DNA of 40,611 bases, taken from NCBI GenBank assembly GCA_027484125.1, contig JAIXUI010000106.1, positions 1 to 40,611 on the forward strand. Reading direction: 5' to 3'. The notes beneath the pieces were generated by a model. That model was not told where the DNA came from. It did no database searches and saw only the letters and a list, made by a program, of their open reading frames with translations. Shown here one piece after another: positions 15,136 through 23,595 of the stretch. This DNA comes from Bacteroidota bacterium. GTDB taxonomy: Bacteria; Bacteroidota; Bacteroidia; UBA7662; JAIXUI01. The first letter of the stretch is position 1; each line of letters begins with the position of its first letter. The position numbers and the translations under genes were made by a program.

Positions 15136-17181
15136 ATGTCAGGATTCAGGCTAATTTCTACCTACAAACCCACCGGAGACCAGCCGGAAGCCATCAGGTT
15201 ACTTAGCGATGGTATTCAGGATGGTGAAAAAGCCCAAGTGTTATTGGGGGTTACGGGGTCAGGAAAAACCTTCACTGTCGCGAATGTGGTGGAAAAAGTA
15301 CAGCGTCCAACGCTGGTACTCACCCATAACAAAACTTTAGTAGCCCAGCTTTATGGTGAATTCAGGCAGTTTTTCCCGGAGAATGCGGTAGAATACTTCG
15401 TGAGTTACTACGATTACTACCAGCCTGAAGCCTTCATTCCTACTACCAATACTTATATCGAAAAAGACCTGAGCATCAACCAGGAGATTGAAAAGCTGCG
15501 TTTGCGCACAACCTCCTCGCTGATGTCTGGTCGAAGGGATGTGCTGGTAGTTGCCTCGGTGAGCTGCATTTATGGCATGGGCAACCCCAAGGATTACACG
15601 GATAAAATCATTCGACTGACCAAAGGCATGTTGCTTAGCAGAAATACTTTACTTCATGCCTTGGTGGATATCCTTTACGCCAGAACCGTAACTGAGTTTA
15701 AGCGAGGCACCTTCCGGGTTAAAGGAGAAACCGTCGATATCTTCCTAGCTTACGCAGATTATGCGCTGCGTGTTTCTTTCTATGACGATGAAATCGAAGC
15801 ACTTACGTTAATTGAGGCCGATTCAGGTAGGAAAATTGAGGAGGTGGACTCCGTCGCTATTTTCCCCGCCAACCTTTACGTTACCCCCAAGGAGCAAATG
15901 ATTCATACCATCCACCAAATTCAGGATGATATGATGGCACAAGTGGAATACTTCAAGCAAGAAGGAAGGCTGCTGGAAGCCACTCGTTTGCAAGAGCGGG
16001 TGAGTTTCGACCTTGAGATGATGCGTGAATTGGGCTATTGCTCCGGCATCGAAAACTATTCCCGCTATTTCGACAAGCGGAAACCCGGCGACCGCCCTTT
16101 CTGCTTACTCGACTATTTCCCGGACGATTTCCTCTTGGTGATCGACGAAAGTCATGTGACCATGCCTCAACTAAGAGCCATGTTTGGTGGAGACCGATCA
16201 CGCAAGCAAACGCTGGTAGAACACGGGTTCCGGTTGCCAGCTGCCATGGATAACAGGCCATTGAAATTTGATGAGTTTGAAGGGCTTATTAACCAAGCGA
16301 TTTATGTGAGTGCAACCCCTGCAGAGTACGAATTATCCCAAGCCGGTGGTGTGGTAGTGGAACAGGTTATCCGCCCTACTGGCTTGTTAGATCCGCCTAT
16401 TTTGGTACGCCCTGCTGGAAACCAAGTGGATGACTTGTTGAACGAAGCCGATAAGCGGGTGAAAGCCGGGGACCGAGTATTGGTGACCACGCTCACCAAA
16501 AGAATGGCGGAGGAACTCACCAAATTCATGTCTGGTATCGGCCTAAAATGCCGATACATCCACAGCGATGTAGAAACCCTCGAGCGGGTTGAAATCCTTC
16601 GGGATTTGCGCCTTGGCAAATTTGATGTGTTGGTTGGGGTCAACTTGCTCCGTGAAGGCTTAGACCTTCCGGAAGTTTCACTGGTAGCCATCCTCGACGC
16701 CGACAAAGAAGGTTTCTTGCGTTCCGGGCGTTCTCTTACCCAAACCGCTGGTCGTGCTGCCCGAAATGTGAATGGCTTGGTGATCATGTACGCCGATACC
16801 ATCACCGACTCGATGCGAGAAACCATCAACGAGACGGAAAGAAGAAGAGCCAAGCAAATGGCTTATAACGAGCTTCACGGCATCACCCCGCAAGGCATTA
16901 GAAAGTCGAAGGAAGAAATCATGAAACAAGCTTCCGTGCTCGACATAAGATTCCAAGGGCAAGTGCCGGAGCCGGAAGCTTATATCGAGCCGGATTATAC
17001 AGAAAGTATGGCCGCAGATCCTGTAACTACCTACTTGAACGCCGACCAGCTCACCAAACTCATTCAGCAGACGCGAAAGAAAATGGAGAAAGCCGCAAAG
17101 GAGCTCAACTTTATGGAAGCAGCTCGATTACGAGACGAGATGTTCGAGCTCGAAAAACAAAAAGAGCAGCTTAATCCTTGA
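15136..17181 (+). CDS. uvrB: Excinuclease ABC subunit B
   Basis: A 681-residue UvrB, the helicase-like damage verification subunit of nucleotide excision repair, working with UvrA and UvrC. Seen: GDQPEAI, Walker A GVTGSGKT (38-45), the beta-hairpin region YYDYYQPEAFIP, the DEAD-like motif VIDESHVTMPQ, motif V VGVNLLREGLDLPEVSLVAILDADKEGFLRS, motif VI QTAGRAARN, and a C-terminal UVR motif (KMEKAAKELNFMEAARLRDE) that contacts UvrC. It starts 2 bp after rlmB and its 3' end overlaps the convergent deaminase gene by 11 bp. Confidence 0.98.
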   Translation: MSGFRLISTYKPTGDQPEAIRLLSDGIQDGEKAQVLLGVTGSGKTFTVANVVEKVQRPTLVLTHNKTLVAQLYGEFRQFFPENAVEYFVSYYDYYQPEAFIPTTNTYIEKDLSINQEIEKLRLRTTSSLMSGRRDVLVVASVSCIYGMGNPKDYTDKIIRLTKGMLLSRNTLLHALVDILYARTVTEFKRGTFRVKGETVDIFLAYADYALRVSFYDDEIEALTLIEADSGRKIEEVDSVAIFPANLYVTPKEQMIHTIHQIQDDMMAQVEYFKQEGRLLEATRLQERVSFDLEMMRELGYCSGIENYSRYFDKRKPGDRPFCLLDYFPDDFLLVIDESHVTMPQLRAMFGGDRSRKQTLVEHGFRLPAAMDNRPLKFDEFEGLINQAIYVSATPAEYELSQAGGVVVEQVIRPTGLLDPPILVRPAGNQVDDLLNEADKRVKAGDRVLVTTLTKRMAEELTKFMSGIGLKCRYIHSDVETLERVEILRDLRLGKFDVLVGVNLLREGLDLPEVSLVAILDADKEGFLRSGRSLTQTAGRAARNVNGLVIMYADTITDSMRETINETERRRAKQMAYNELHGITPQGIRKSKEEIMKQASVLDIRFQGQVPEPEAYIEPDYTESMAADPVTTYLNADQLTKLIQQTRKKMEKAAKELNFMEAARLRDEMFELEKQKEQLNP

Positions 17182-17587
17182 GGTGCGCGATGCACTTCAA
17201 TTCAATAGCGATTGGCGTAGGCAAGCAATTAATCTCTAGTGTGGTGCGGCATGGAGGATTTTCTCCAAAATACTCTGCCCAAAGGCGGTTGTAAGTAGGG
17301 AAATCGTCTTTCATATTCGTCAAGAATACGGTTACATCCACCAAGTCGGTCCACTGAGCACCGGAAGCCTCCAGAATCGCACGCACATTTCCAAATACAG
17401 AACGGCATTGGATTTCGATGTCGTAAGAGGTGATGTTTCCATTTTCATCCAGTTCTACTCCGGGAATTTTCTTGGTTCCTCGCTCGCGAGGACCTACCCC
17501 TGAAAGAAAAAGTAAATTTCCTACCCTGCGTGCGTGAGGGTAAAGTCCCACAGGCTCAGGCGCTTTGTCTGAATTGATGACTGACAT
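17171..17587 (-). CDS. RidA-family protein resembling 2-aminomuconate deaminase
   Basis: A 138-residue member of the YjgF/YER057c/RidA family. It matches the subgroup of 2-aminomuconate deaminases of the kynurenine and 2-aminophenol routes in its SDKAPEPVGLYPHARRVGN start, the FLSGVGPRERG insertion, the FGNVRAILEASGA helix, and the PCRTTLEINCLPTPIAIELK end, in which the conserved Arg is present. Typical RidA proteins are shorter (about 125) and lack the GPRERGTKKIPG segment. No other tryptophan or kynurenine genes are nearby, so it may act elsewhere in the pathway or on other imines. It is convergent with uvrB, sharing 11 bp. Confidence 0.85.
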   Translation of the reverse strand: MSVINSDKAPEPVGLYPHARRVGNLLFLSGVGPRERGTKKIPGVELDENGNITSYDIEIQCRSVFGNVRAILEASGAQWTDLVDVTVFLTNMKDDFPTYNRLWAEYFGENPPCRTTLEINCLPTPIAIELKCIAHLKD

Positions 17588-17632
17588 GCCCCAAAACTAC
17601 CGGATTTTTTCTTGAAATTATTTTCCAAGCGC

Positions 17633-17662
17633 TTGGAAGTATTCCATTCGCCACTATCTTTG
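17633..17662 (+). promoter_or_regulatory. Bacteroidota-type promoter of tRNA-Phe
   Basis: TTG at 17633-17635, 19 bp spacer, TATCTTTG at 17655-17662. The layout and spacing equal those of the tRNA-Asp promoter. Transcription would start close to 17669, about 9 nt before the tRNA. Confidence 0.8.
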
Positions 17663-17677
17663 CAACCCACAAACGGA

Positions 17678-17750
17678 GGTGATATAGCTCAGTTGGTAGA
17701 GCAAAGGACTGAAAATCCTTGTGTCGTTGGTTCGATTCCGACTATCACCA
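17678..17750 (+). tRNA. tRNA-Phe (anticodon GAA)
   Basis: A 73-base cloverleaf: acceptor GGTGATA pairs with TATCACC, D arm GCTCAGTTGGTAGAGC, anticodon stem AAGGA/TCCTT around the loop CTGAAAA (anticodon GAA), T arm GGTTCGATTCC, discriminator A. The CCA is not encoded. It is a single-gene unit with a promoter before it and a terminator 11 bases after it. Confidence 0.97.
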
Positions 17751-17759
17751 CACCTCCCA

Positions 17760-17790
17760 AACCGCAGCCCAAAAGCTGCGGTTTTTTTTT
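17760..17790 (+). terminator. Rho-independent terminator of tRNA-Phe
   Basis: Stem CCGCAGC (17762-17768) and GCTGCGG (17775-17781), loop CCAAAA, then nine T. Two flanking A bases (17760-17761) extend pairing into the T-tract. Confidence 0.88.
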
Positions 17791-17848
17791 GCCTGAACAT
17801 CCTCAAAAGCCAACCAAAAACCTTCCTTCCTGTTTAGTATATTACATC

Positions 17849-18946
17849 ATGGCCGATTACCGTTTCACCCATTTCGAAGCAGAGCAGGAAGGCGAAAAGC
17901 CCTTCGATCGGCTGCTCAAAATTTTCTTGGAACTGCTCACTTATACGTCTGGTGATGTGGCCGAAGCCTTAGATTGGTTCAAGGAGCTCGATCAGGAATA
18001 CAAGTTGACCAATGAAGACTATTCCATGGAGGACTTCTTGGAAGAGTTGAAACGCAAAGGTTATCTACAGGAAGGCGAGTCAGGTGAAGCTGTGATGACG
18101 CCAAAAACGGAACACGCCATTCGCTCACAAGCACTTGAAACCATTTTCGGGAAGCTCAAACGAGGAGGAGCCGGTGAACACCGCACCCACCATGTAGGGC
18201 AAGGCCAGGAAGCCTCTGCTGACTTCAGGCCGTGGCAGTTTGGTGATAAAAGTGAACACATCGCCTTTACCGAAGGATTGAAGAATGCCCAGATTCGGAT
18301 GGGGCCAGACCATTTCAGCTTGTCAGAGCACGATCTGGAAGTGGTCAACTCCGACCATTACACCCAAACAGCCACTGTGCTCATGATCGACATCAGCCAC
18401 TCCATGATATTGTATGGCGAAGACCGAATCACCCCGGCCAAACGAGTGGCTATGGCCTTGGTTGAATTGGTGCGCAGGCGTTATCCTAAAGATAGCCTCG
18501 ATATCCTCGTTTTTGGCAATGATGCGTGGCCTATTCAGGCAGAAGAGCTGCCCTATTTACAAGTTGGCCCTTTCCATACCAACACGGTTGCCGGCTTAGA
18601 ATTGGCCCTCGACCTGCTTCGCAAAAGAAGGCATGCCAATAAGCAAATCTTCATGATTACCGATGGCAAGCCGACTTGTTTGAAAGAAGGCGATGAATAT
18701 TACAAGAACAGCTTCGGGCTAGACAGAAAAATTACCAACCGATGCCTCGATTTAGCCATGCAGTGCAGAAAACTTCGAATTCCGGTGACCACTTTCATGA
18801 TTGCCAGCGACCCTTATCTGCAAGAATTCGTGAAGGAGTTTACTGAAGTCAATCAAGGAAGAGCATTTTTCAGCAGCCTTCAAGGCTTAGGCGATATGAT
18901 TTTTAGGGATTTTGAGCTTAATAAAAGCAAGAGAACCCGTTTCTGA
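17849..18946 (+). CDS. VWA domain protein with intact MIDAS motif
   Basis: A 365-residue cytoplasmic protein (no signal peptide). Residues 1-85 are helical and acidic. The VWA domain occupies about 165-355, with the metal-ion-dependent adhesion site D-I-S-H-S in VLMIDISHSMILYGEDRITPAKR and the later T and D positions in NTVAGLELALDL and MITDGKPT. The DGKPTCLKEGDEYYKNSFG loop is typical of the stand-alone VWA proteins that pair with MoxR/BchI-like AAA+ ATPases. No such ATPase is in the window. The open frame extends upstream through the tRNA, but the ATG at 17849 is the first after the tRNA terminator. Likely a metal-dependent scaffold or chaperone subunit; exact role unknown. Confidence 0.85.
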   Translation: MADYRFTHFEAEQEGEKPFDRLLKIFLELLTYTSGDVAEALDWFKELDQEYKLTNEDYSMEDFLEELKRKGYLQEGESGEAVMTPKTEHAIRSQALETIFGKLKRGGAGEHRTHHVGQGQEASADFRPWQFGDKSEHIAFTEGLKNAQIRMGPDHFSLSEHDLEVVNSDHYTQTATVLMIDISHSMILYGEDRITPAKRVAMALVELVRRRYPKDSLDILVFGNDAWPIQAEELPYLQVGPFHTNTVAGLELALDLLRKRRHANKQIFMITDGKPTCLKEGDEYYKNSFGLDRKITNRCLDLAMQCRKLRIPVTTFMIASDPYLQEFVKEFTEVNQGRAFFSSLQGLGDMIFRDFELNKSKRTRF

Positions 18947-18960
18947 CCCTAAATTCGAGG

Positions 18961-19836
18961 GTGGAAGTGAACGAACCCCTCATTCTTGAAAACGGCCCAT
19001 TAAAAATTGCTGTTAAACCTCAAGGCGCAGAATTGTGCAGTCTTCAATTGGAAGGACACGAATACTTGTGGCAAGCCAATCCTCACTTTTGGCCCCGTCA
19101 CGCGCCGCTCTTATTCCCTGTAGTTGGCAAACTAAAAGACGACCAATACGTTTGGAAAGACCGCATCTATCGGATGAAGCAACATGGCTTCGCCCGAGAC
19201 AAAACATTCAAGTTGATACAGTCGTTACCGGATCGGTTGGTGTTTCAGCTTAAATCGGACGATCAAACCAGGCAGCAATACCCCTTTGAGTTTGAGTTGG
19301 AAGTTGAATTCCGATTAAAAGGCAAGCAGCTATGGCAGTTATTTCGGGTGAAAAATTCCGGAGAAGGGCTCATGCCTTTTAGCTTAGGCGCACATCCAGC
19401 TTTTGCATTGCCGTTAGACGAAGGACTAAGTCCATGGGATTATTCTATTCGATTTGAGCAAGCAGAGGACTGCGCAGCCTATAAAATCAAAGAAGGACTG
19501 CTTACAGAGGAGCCACATTTCCAATTTCGGCAGCAAGCTACCCTAGCACTGAGTTCGCACACTTTTGACCAAGACGCTTTAGTATTTACCCAATTGCGGT
19601 CAAAAGTTGTCTCGATTGCTGCAGAACAAGGCAAGAGAGCTGTGATAATGGATTTCAATGGATTTCCAACATTCGCTTTATGGGCCAAACCACAAGCACC
19701 CTTTGTTTGCTTGGAGCCTTGGAATGGGCACCATGATCCCCTAACTCACCATGGAGCATGGAAGAACAAACCTGGATTAATTTGGCTACCTGCCAGTGAG
19801 ACTTGGAAAGCCGCTATTTGCATCACTGTCTTATAA
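18961..19836 (+). CDS. Aldose 1-epimerase-like protein (LacX type)
   Basis: A 291-residue galactose mutarotase-fold protein of the LacX subgroup. Key segments are PQGAELCSLQ near the start, W-RHAPLLFPVVGKL (the conserved R-H/LFP-VG region), KQHGFARD with a putative catalytic His, SLGAHPAFALPL, and FVCLEPWNGHHD, in which Glu is the likely base. It would interconvert alpha and beta anomers of a hexose or hexose derivative in the cytoplasm. No ATG occurs before the conserved region, so the start is GTG at 18961 or 18967. It lies 14 bp after the VWA gene and is probably co-transcribed with it. Confidence 0.87.
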   Translation: MEVNEPLILENGPLKIAVKPQGAELCSLQLEGHEYLWQANPHFWPRHAPLLFPVVGKLKDDQYVWKDRIYRMKQHGFARDKTFKLIQSLPDRLVFQLKSDDQTRQQYPFEFELEVEFRLKGKQLWQLFRVKNSGEGLMPFSLGAHPAFALPLDEGLSPWDYSIRFEQAEDCAAYKIKEGLLTEEPHFQFRQQATLALSSHTFDQDALVFTQLRSKVVSIAAEQGKRAVIMDFNGFPTFALWAKPQAPFVCLEPWNGHHDPLTHHGAWKNKPGLIWLPASETWKAAICITVL

Positions 19837-19855
19837 ATTCTCTAAATTGTAACTA

Positions 19856-20305
19856 ATGAAACTTGTAAAGGAATTTAAAGAGTTTGCCATGCGTGGCAAC
19901 GTGGTGGACCTTGCAGTAGGTATCATCATCGGTGCTGAGTTTGGCAAAATTGTTAACTCGGCCGTAAATGATTTACTAATGCCACCACTGGGACAGTTGT
20001 TAGGCGGGGTCAACTTCAACGAATTTTACATCGCCTTGGATGGAAAAACCTACGAAACATTAGCGAAAGCCAAGGAAGCCGGAGGTGCAATTCTGGCGTA
20101 TGGCGCTTTTATCCAATCCATTCTTAACTTCATCATCATTGCAGCAGCCATATTTTTCATGGTGAAACTGATGAATAAAATAAAAAAAGAAGAGAAGCAA
20201 GCAGAAGAGGCAACACCTCCGGCGGTACCGGTAGTTACCGAAGAAGCTAAGCTGCTTCAGGAGATTCGTGATCTATTGAAATCCGGCTCGAATAACCGGA
20301 CTTAA
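19856..20305 (+). CDS. mscL: Large-conductance mechanosensitive channel MscL
   Basis: A 149-residue inner-membrane channel that opens under hypo-osmotic shock. It opens with [31 protein letters not shown] (first helix, gate region), has a periplasmic loop of about 40 residues, a second helix around [25 protein letters not shown], and the cytoplasmic KKEEK bundle ending in [15 protein letters not shown]. Length is normal for the family. Its last 59 bp overlap the 3' end of the convergent HU-like gene. Confidence 0.96.
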   Translation: MKLVKEFKEFAMRGNVVDLAVGIIIGAEFGKIVNSAVNDLLMPPLGQLLGGVNFNEFYIALDGKTYETLAKAKEAGGAILAYGAFIQSILNFIIIAAAIFFMVKLMNKIKKEEKQAEEATPPAVPVVTEEAKLLQEIRDLLKSGSNNRT

Positions 20306-20675
20306 CAAACTTAACATTGGCCAGTTTGTCCCTTAAGGCGGGAGCCGGTTTGAAGTTAAGCCGGTAAGTTTCGATGCTTTCCCGGGTAACATGGGCCGGA
20401 CTCGTTTCGCCTCGACTTTTCAGGGACAGGCAGAGAGACCCTAACCCGCCAATCCGGACTATCTGGCCGTTTTCGAGTGCTTCCGGGATGAAATGTCCTA
20501 GTTTTTTGAGCACACTGAACACTTGTTGACTTTTCAAACCGGTGGCAAGTGCAATCTGGGTTGAAAGTCTTCGCATGCTGAGTTCGCCCTGAGACCGTGC
20601 AGAAGCATAATACCGGCGTCCAGGTTTGGATCGAAACGGGGTTTTCTTTTCGATCACATTGTAATGAATGGGCAT
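20247..20675 (-). CDS. HU-like DNA-binding protein, Bacteroidota long form
   Basis: A 142-residue member of the DNABII-related family common in this phylum. It begins with the family signature [14 protein letters not shown]...[23 protein letters not shown], continues with the dimerisation helices ([39 protein letters not shown]) and ends in a tail with [18 protein letters not shown]. It presumably bends or coats DNA. The segment GLGSLCLSL corresponds to the G-F-G-SF-L turn of HU. A good promoter lies upstream at 20721-20748. The 59-bp 3' overlap with mscL means the last residues of both proteins are encoded by the same bases. Confidence 0.9.
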   Translation of the reverse strand: MPIHYNVIEKKTPFRSKPGRRYYASARSQGELSMRRLSTQIALATGLKSQQVFSVLKKLGHFIPEALENGQIVRIGGLGSLCLSLKSRGETSPAHVTRESIETYRLNFKPAPALRDKLANVKFVKSGYSSRISIDHESPEAA

Positions 20676-20720
20676 GTTTCAAATTGGTTTAAAGGTTTGT
20701 GATTGATTATGAATGTGATT

Positions 20721-20748
20721 CAAAATTATTTGTCTTGCCCTACTTCAA
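20721..20748 (-). promoter_or_regulatory. Promoter of the HU-like gene
   Basis: On the reverse strand, TTG (20748-20746), 17 bp spacer and TAATTTTG (20728-20721) match the TTG...TAnnTTTG pattern. The transcript would start about 40 nt before the ATG ending at 20675. Confidence 0.6.
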
Positions 20749-20851
20749 TTCTAAATCTGTATGACCAATTCTCGCAAAAATTGAATCCACATTCCGCCAA
20801 CTTTCTCATTTTAAGCGACTTTTAACCTTCCAACTTCTATTCTCTCAAATA

Positions 20852-22204
20852 ATGCGACAAAACGACAATAAACTGAGTTTGCTTGATGCGTCCATGATCA
20901 TCATGGGCTCGATGATTGGCTCTGGAATTTTTATAGTTTCAGCAGGCATGGCCCGTGATTTAGGCTCAGCTGGCGCACTTTTACTCGCCTGGGCGCTCAC
21001 TGCCGTTATTACCTGGCTTGCAGCACTTAGCTATGGCGAGTTGGCCGCTGCTATGCCAAGAGCCGGTGGTCAGTATGTTTATCTTCGAGAAGCTTTTGGA
21101 CCACTTACTGGATTCTTGTACGGCTGGACTTTGTTTACCGTCATTCAATCAGGTACTATTGCAGCTGTTGCAGTCGCTTTTGCCCGCTTTTCCGCCGTAT
21201 TCTGGCCTCAAATTTCTCCAGACCCTATTCTGCCTTTTCTCTCGTCTCAACAACTTCTTGCAATCGCTATAGTGGCCTTACTGAGTGTTTTCAATTTTGG
21301 GAAAGTCAAGAATAGCGCTTTACTACAAAACACCTTCACCTTCGGAAAGATTGGCGCACTCCTCTTCATGTTTGGTGCAGGGATTTGGTATGTATTCACT
21401 CATGAACCTCAGCACCCCATCAATTGGAATCCTATCCCTGATGGAGTCAATTTTTCTTGGCTTAGCTTACTTGCTGTAGCCATGACAGGCTCACTTTTCT
21501 CCGCAGATGCCTGGAACAATATCACGTTTACCGCAGGTGAAATCAGAAAACCCGAACGCAATCTCCCGTTAGCGCTCATCATTGGGACCGGAACTGTTCT
21601 CAGTATTTATTTCCTCATCAACTTAATGTACGTGCATGTTTTGCCTTTTGACGCCATCAAAAATGCGCCTTCTGACAGGGTAGGTACTGCATTTTTACAC
21701 GTTATCCTAGGCGATACCGGCCTTTATCTTATGGCAGGACTCATCATGCTTTCAACCTTTGGCTGCTTGAATGGCATCATTTTATCTTCGGCCCGTGTGT
21801 ATTTTGCTATGGCAAAGGATGGCTTGTTCTTCAAAAGAGCAGCACAACTCAACAAAAACGAATCGCCTCAATATGCTTTAATCATCCAGATGATTTGGGC
21901 TTCTTTACTCACCCTCTCCGGCTCTTATTCAGATTTATTGAACTATGTCATGATGGCTGTACTGCTATTTTATATCATCACCATTTTTGCATTATTCAAA
22001 CTAAGAAAAACTAAACCGGCCATGGAAAGGCCTTATCGCGCTATTGGATACCCGGTAGTCCCTATTCTCTACATTGTATTAGCCGGCTTCGTATGCCTTT
22101 CCCTACTCCTTCTTAAACCTTCTTACACTTGGCCGGGAATTGGAATTGTAGCTGCAGGTGCTCCTGTGTACTTTTGGCTCGTTAGAAAGAAAAAAACAAC
22201 CTAA
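20852..22204 (+). CDS. APC-family amino acid permease
   Basis: A 450-residue integral membrane protein with about 12 hydrophobic segments. The first has the APC hallmark MIIMGSMIGSGIFIVSAGMARDLGS (unwound helix 1 with the GSGIF substrate-binding turn), then PRAGGQYVYLREAFGP and, in the sixth helix region, LFSADAWNNITFTAGEIRKPERNLP. It resembles the LAT-type/YfnA-like amino acid exchangers. It probably imports amino acids by proton symport or exchange. It is followed after 4 bp by a Xaa-Pro aminopeptidase gene, a sensible pairing for peptide-derived amino acid use. Confidence 0.92.
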   Translation: MRQNDNKLSLLDASMIIMGSMIGSGIFIVSAGMARDLGSAGALLLAWALTAVITWLAALSYGELAAAMPRAGGQYVYLREAFGPLTGFLYGWTLFTVIQSGTIAAVAVAFARFSAVFWPQISPDPILPFLSSQQLLAIAIVALLSVFNFGKVKNSALLQNTFTFGKIGALLFMFGAGIWYVFTHEPQHPINWNPIPDGVNFSWLSLLAVAMTGSLFSADAWNNITFTAGEIRKPERNLPLALIIGTGTVLSIYFLINLMYVHVLPFDAIKNAPSDRVGTAFLHVILGDTGLYLMAGLIMLSTFGCLNGIILSSARVYFAMAKDGLFFKRAAQLNKNESPQYALIIQMIWASLLTLSGSYSDLLNYVMMAVLLFYIITIFALFKLRKTKPAMERPYRAIGYPVVPILYIVLAGFVCLSLLLLKPSYTWPGIGIVAAGAPVYFWLVRKKKTT

Positions 22205-22208
22205 CAAC

Positions 22209-23498
22209 ATGCGTCATCAACCTTTAAACCCTGAACTTTTTATCTACAATAGAAAGAAGTTCACCTCCAAAATTCTCCCTAATAGCATTGCTATTTTCAC
22301 GGCTTCCCCTCAATATCCAAGAAACGGTGACGCCAACTTACCCTATCGTCCACACTCAGAGCTTTATTGGCTGACAGGAATTCCTCAGGAAGAAACTTGC
22401 TTGATTCTATTTCCCGATTGCCCAAACCCTGACCTAAGAGAGATTCTTTTCCTTCGTGAAACCAATGACCATATTGCAGTTTGGGAAGGACACAAATTCA
22501 CAATGGCAGAAGGTCGCCAGTTGAGCGGCATCAAAAAGGTGATGTGGACTACGTCCTTTGAAAGCATTTTTCGCCAATTGATGAATTATGCTGACCATGT
22601 TTACCTCAACACCAATGAAAACGACCGCTCCACCTTCTTCGAGGATGGAGACATTCAATTCGCGAATCGTTGCAAGAAGGAATATCCACTGCATCAGTAT
22701 CACCGAGCAGCTACTATTCTTAGAGAAGTAAGAAGTGCTAAACATGAAGAGGAAATCAAAACCTTACGACGTGCTATTTCCATCACCGAGCAAGCATTTT
22801 ATGATGTCCTCAAATTTGTCAAGCCCGGAATTATGGAATACGAAGTAGAAGCCAAGCTTATACACCGCATTATCGCTTCGGGTGGAAATGGCTTCTCTTT
22901 CGAACCTATTGTAGCATCCGGTCCATCTGCCTGTGTACTTCACTACATTGAAAACAACAAGCGATGTGAAGATGGACATTTGATGCTATTGGATTTCGGT
23001 ACCGATTACGGTTATTACGCTGCGGATATGACCCGCTGCTTCCCCATCAACGGGAAGTTCAGTGAACGGCAAAAAGAAGTGTACAACGCGGTCCGAAGTG
23101 TGATGAAGCAAGCGGTTAAGTTGCTACACACCGGAAATAGTTTGAATGATTATAACAGTCAAGCTGCTTTAATCATGGAAGCGGAACTACTCAAACTCGG
23201 ATTAATCACTCAGGAAGATATCAGGAATCAAAATCCTGAATGGCCGGCCTACAAAAAGTACTTCATGCATGGAACAGGTCACTTTCTGGGAATCGACACT
23301 CATGACATAGGACGCCGGTATGAAAAGCTTCCTGAAGGAGCTGTAATCACCCTCGAGCCGGGAATTTATATTCCAGAAGAAGGAATTGGAATCAGAATTG
23401 AGAACGACATACTCGTTACAGCCAATGGTCCGGTGGATTTAATGGAAGGTGTAGCCATTGAAGTGGAAGAGATTGAATCTATCATGTTAGCTCGATAA
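22209..23498 (+). CDS. pepP: Xaa-Pro aminopeptidase (aminopeptidase P)
   Basis: A 429-residue M24B metallopeptidase that removes an N-terminal residue preceding proline. An N-terminal AMP_N domain (about 1-160, with PYRPHSELYWLTGIPQEE) precedes the pita-bread catalytic domain. The five metal ligands are D262 (LLDFGTDYG), D273 (AADMTRCFP), H358 (HGTGHFLG), E383 (TLEPGIY) and E398 (RIENDI). The frame can be extended to 22158 within the permease, but the ATG at 22209 matches the family. It is probably co-transcribed with the permease and ends at a strong terminator. Confidence 0.95.
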   Translation: MRHQPLNPELFIYNRKKFTSKILPNSIAIFTASPQYPRNGDANLPYRPHSELYWLTGIPQEETCLILFPDCPNPDLREILFLRETNDHIAVWEGHKFTMAEGRQLSGIKKVMWTTSFESIFRQLMNYADHVYLNTNENDRSTFFEDGDIQFANRCKKEYPLHQYHRAATILREVRSAKHEEEIKTLRRAISITEQAFYDVLKFVKPGIMEYEVEAKLIHRIIASGGNGFSFEPIVASGPSACVLHYIENNKRCEDGHLMLLDFGTDYGYYAADMTRCFPINGKFSERQKEVYNAVRSVMKQAVKLLHTGNSLNDYNSQAALIMEAELLKLGLITQEDIRNQNPEWPAYKKYFMHGTGHFLGIDTHDIGRRYEKLPEGAVITLEPGIYIPEEGIGIRIENDILVTANGPVDLMEGVAIEVEEIESIMLAR

Positions 23499-23502
23499 AA
23501 TG

Positions 23503-23540
23503 AAAATACCCGGGACAACTCAATGCTCCGGGTATTTTTT
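23503..23540 (+). terminator. Rho-independent terminator after pepP
   Basis: An 11-bp stem AAAATACCCGG (23503-23513) and CCGGGTATTTT (23528-23538) with a 14-base loop and a T-tract, 4 bp after the pepP stop. Confidence 0.85.
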
Positions 23541-23544
23541 CTCC

Positions 23545-23578
23545 AATAAAAAAGCCCACTTTGGTGGGCTTTTTTATT
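23545..23578. terminator. Bidirectional terminator between pepP and gldJ
   Basis: A 15-bp stem AATAAAAAAGCCCAC (23545-23559) and GTGGGCTTTTTTATT (23564-23578) with a TTTG loop. A-tract and T-tract flank the GC core symmetrically, so it can work for gldJ on the reverse strand (stop at 23596) and as a second stop for pepP. Confidence 0.85.
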
Positions 23579-23595
23579 TACTGCCTGAATTCTTA

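Noticed and set aside
17612-17848. Upstream extension of the VWA gene to 17612
   Set aside because: It would translate through tRNA-Phe and its terminator; the ATG at 17849 is the sensible start.
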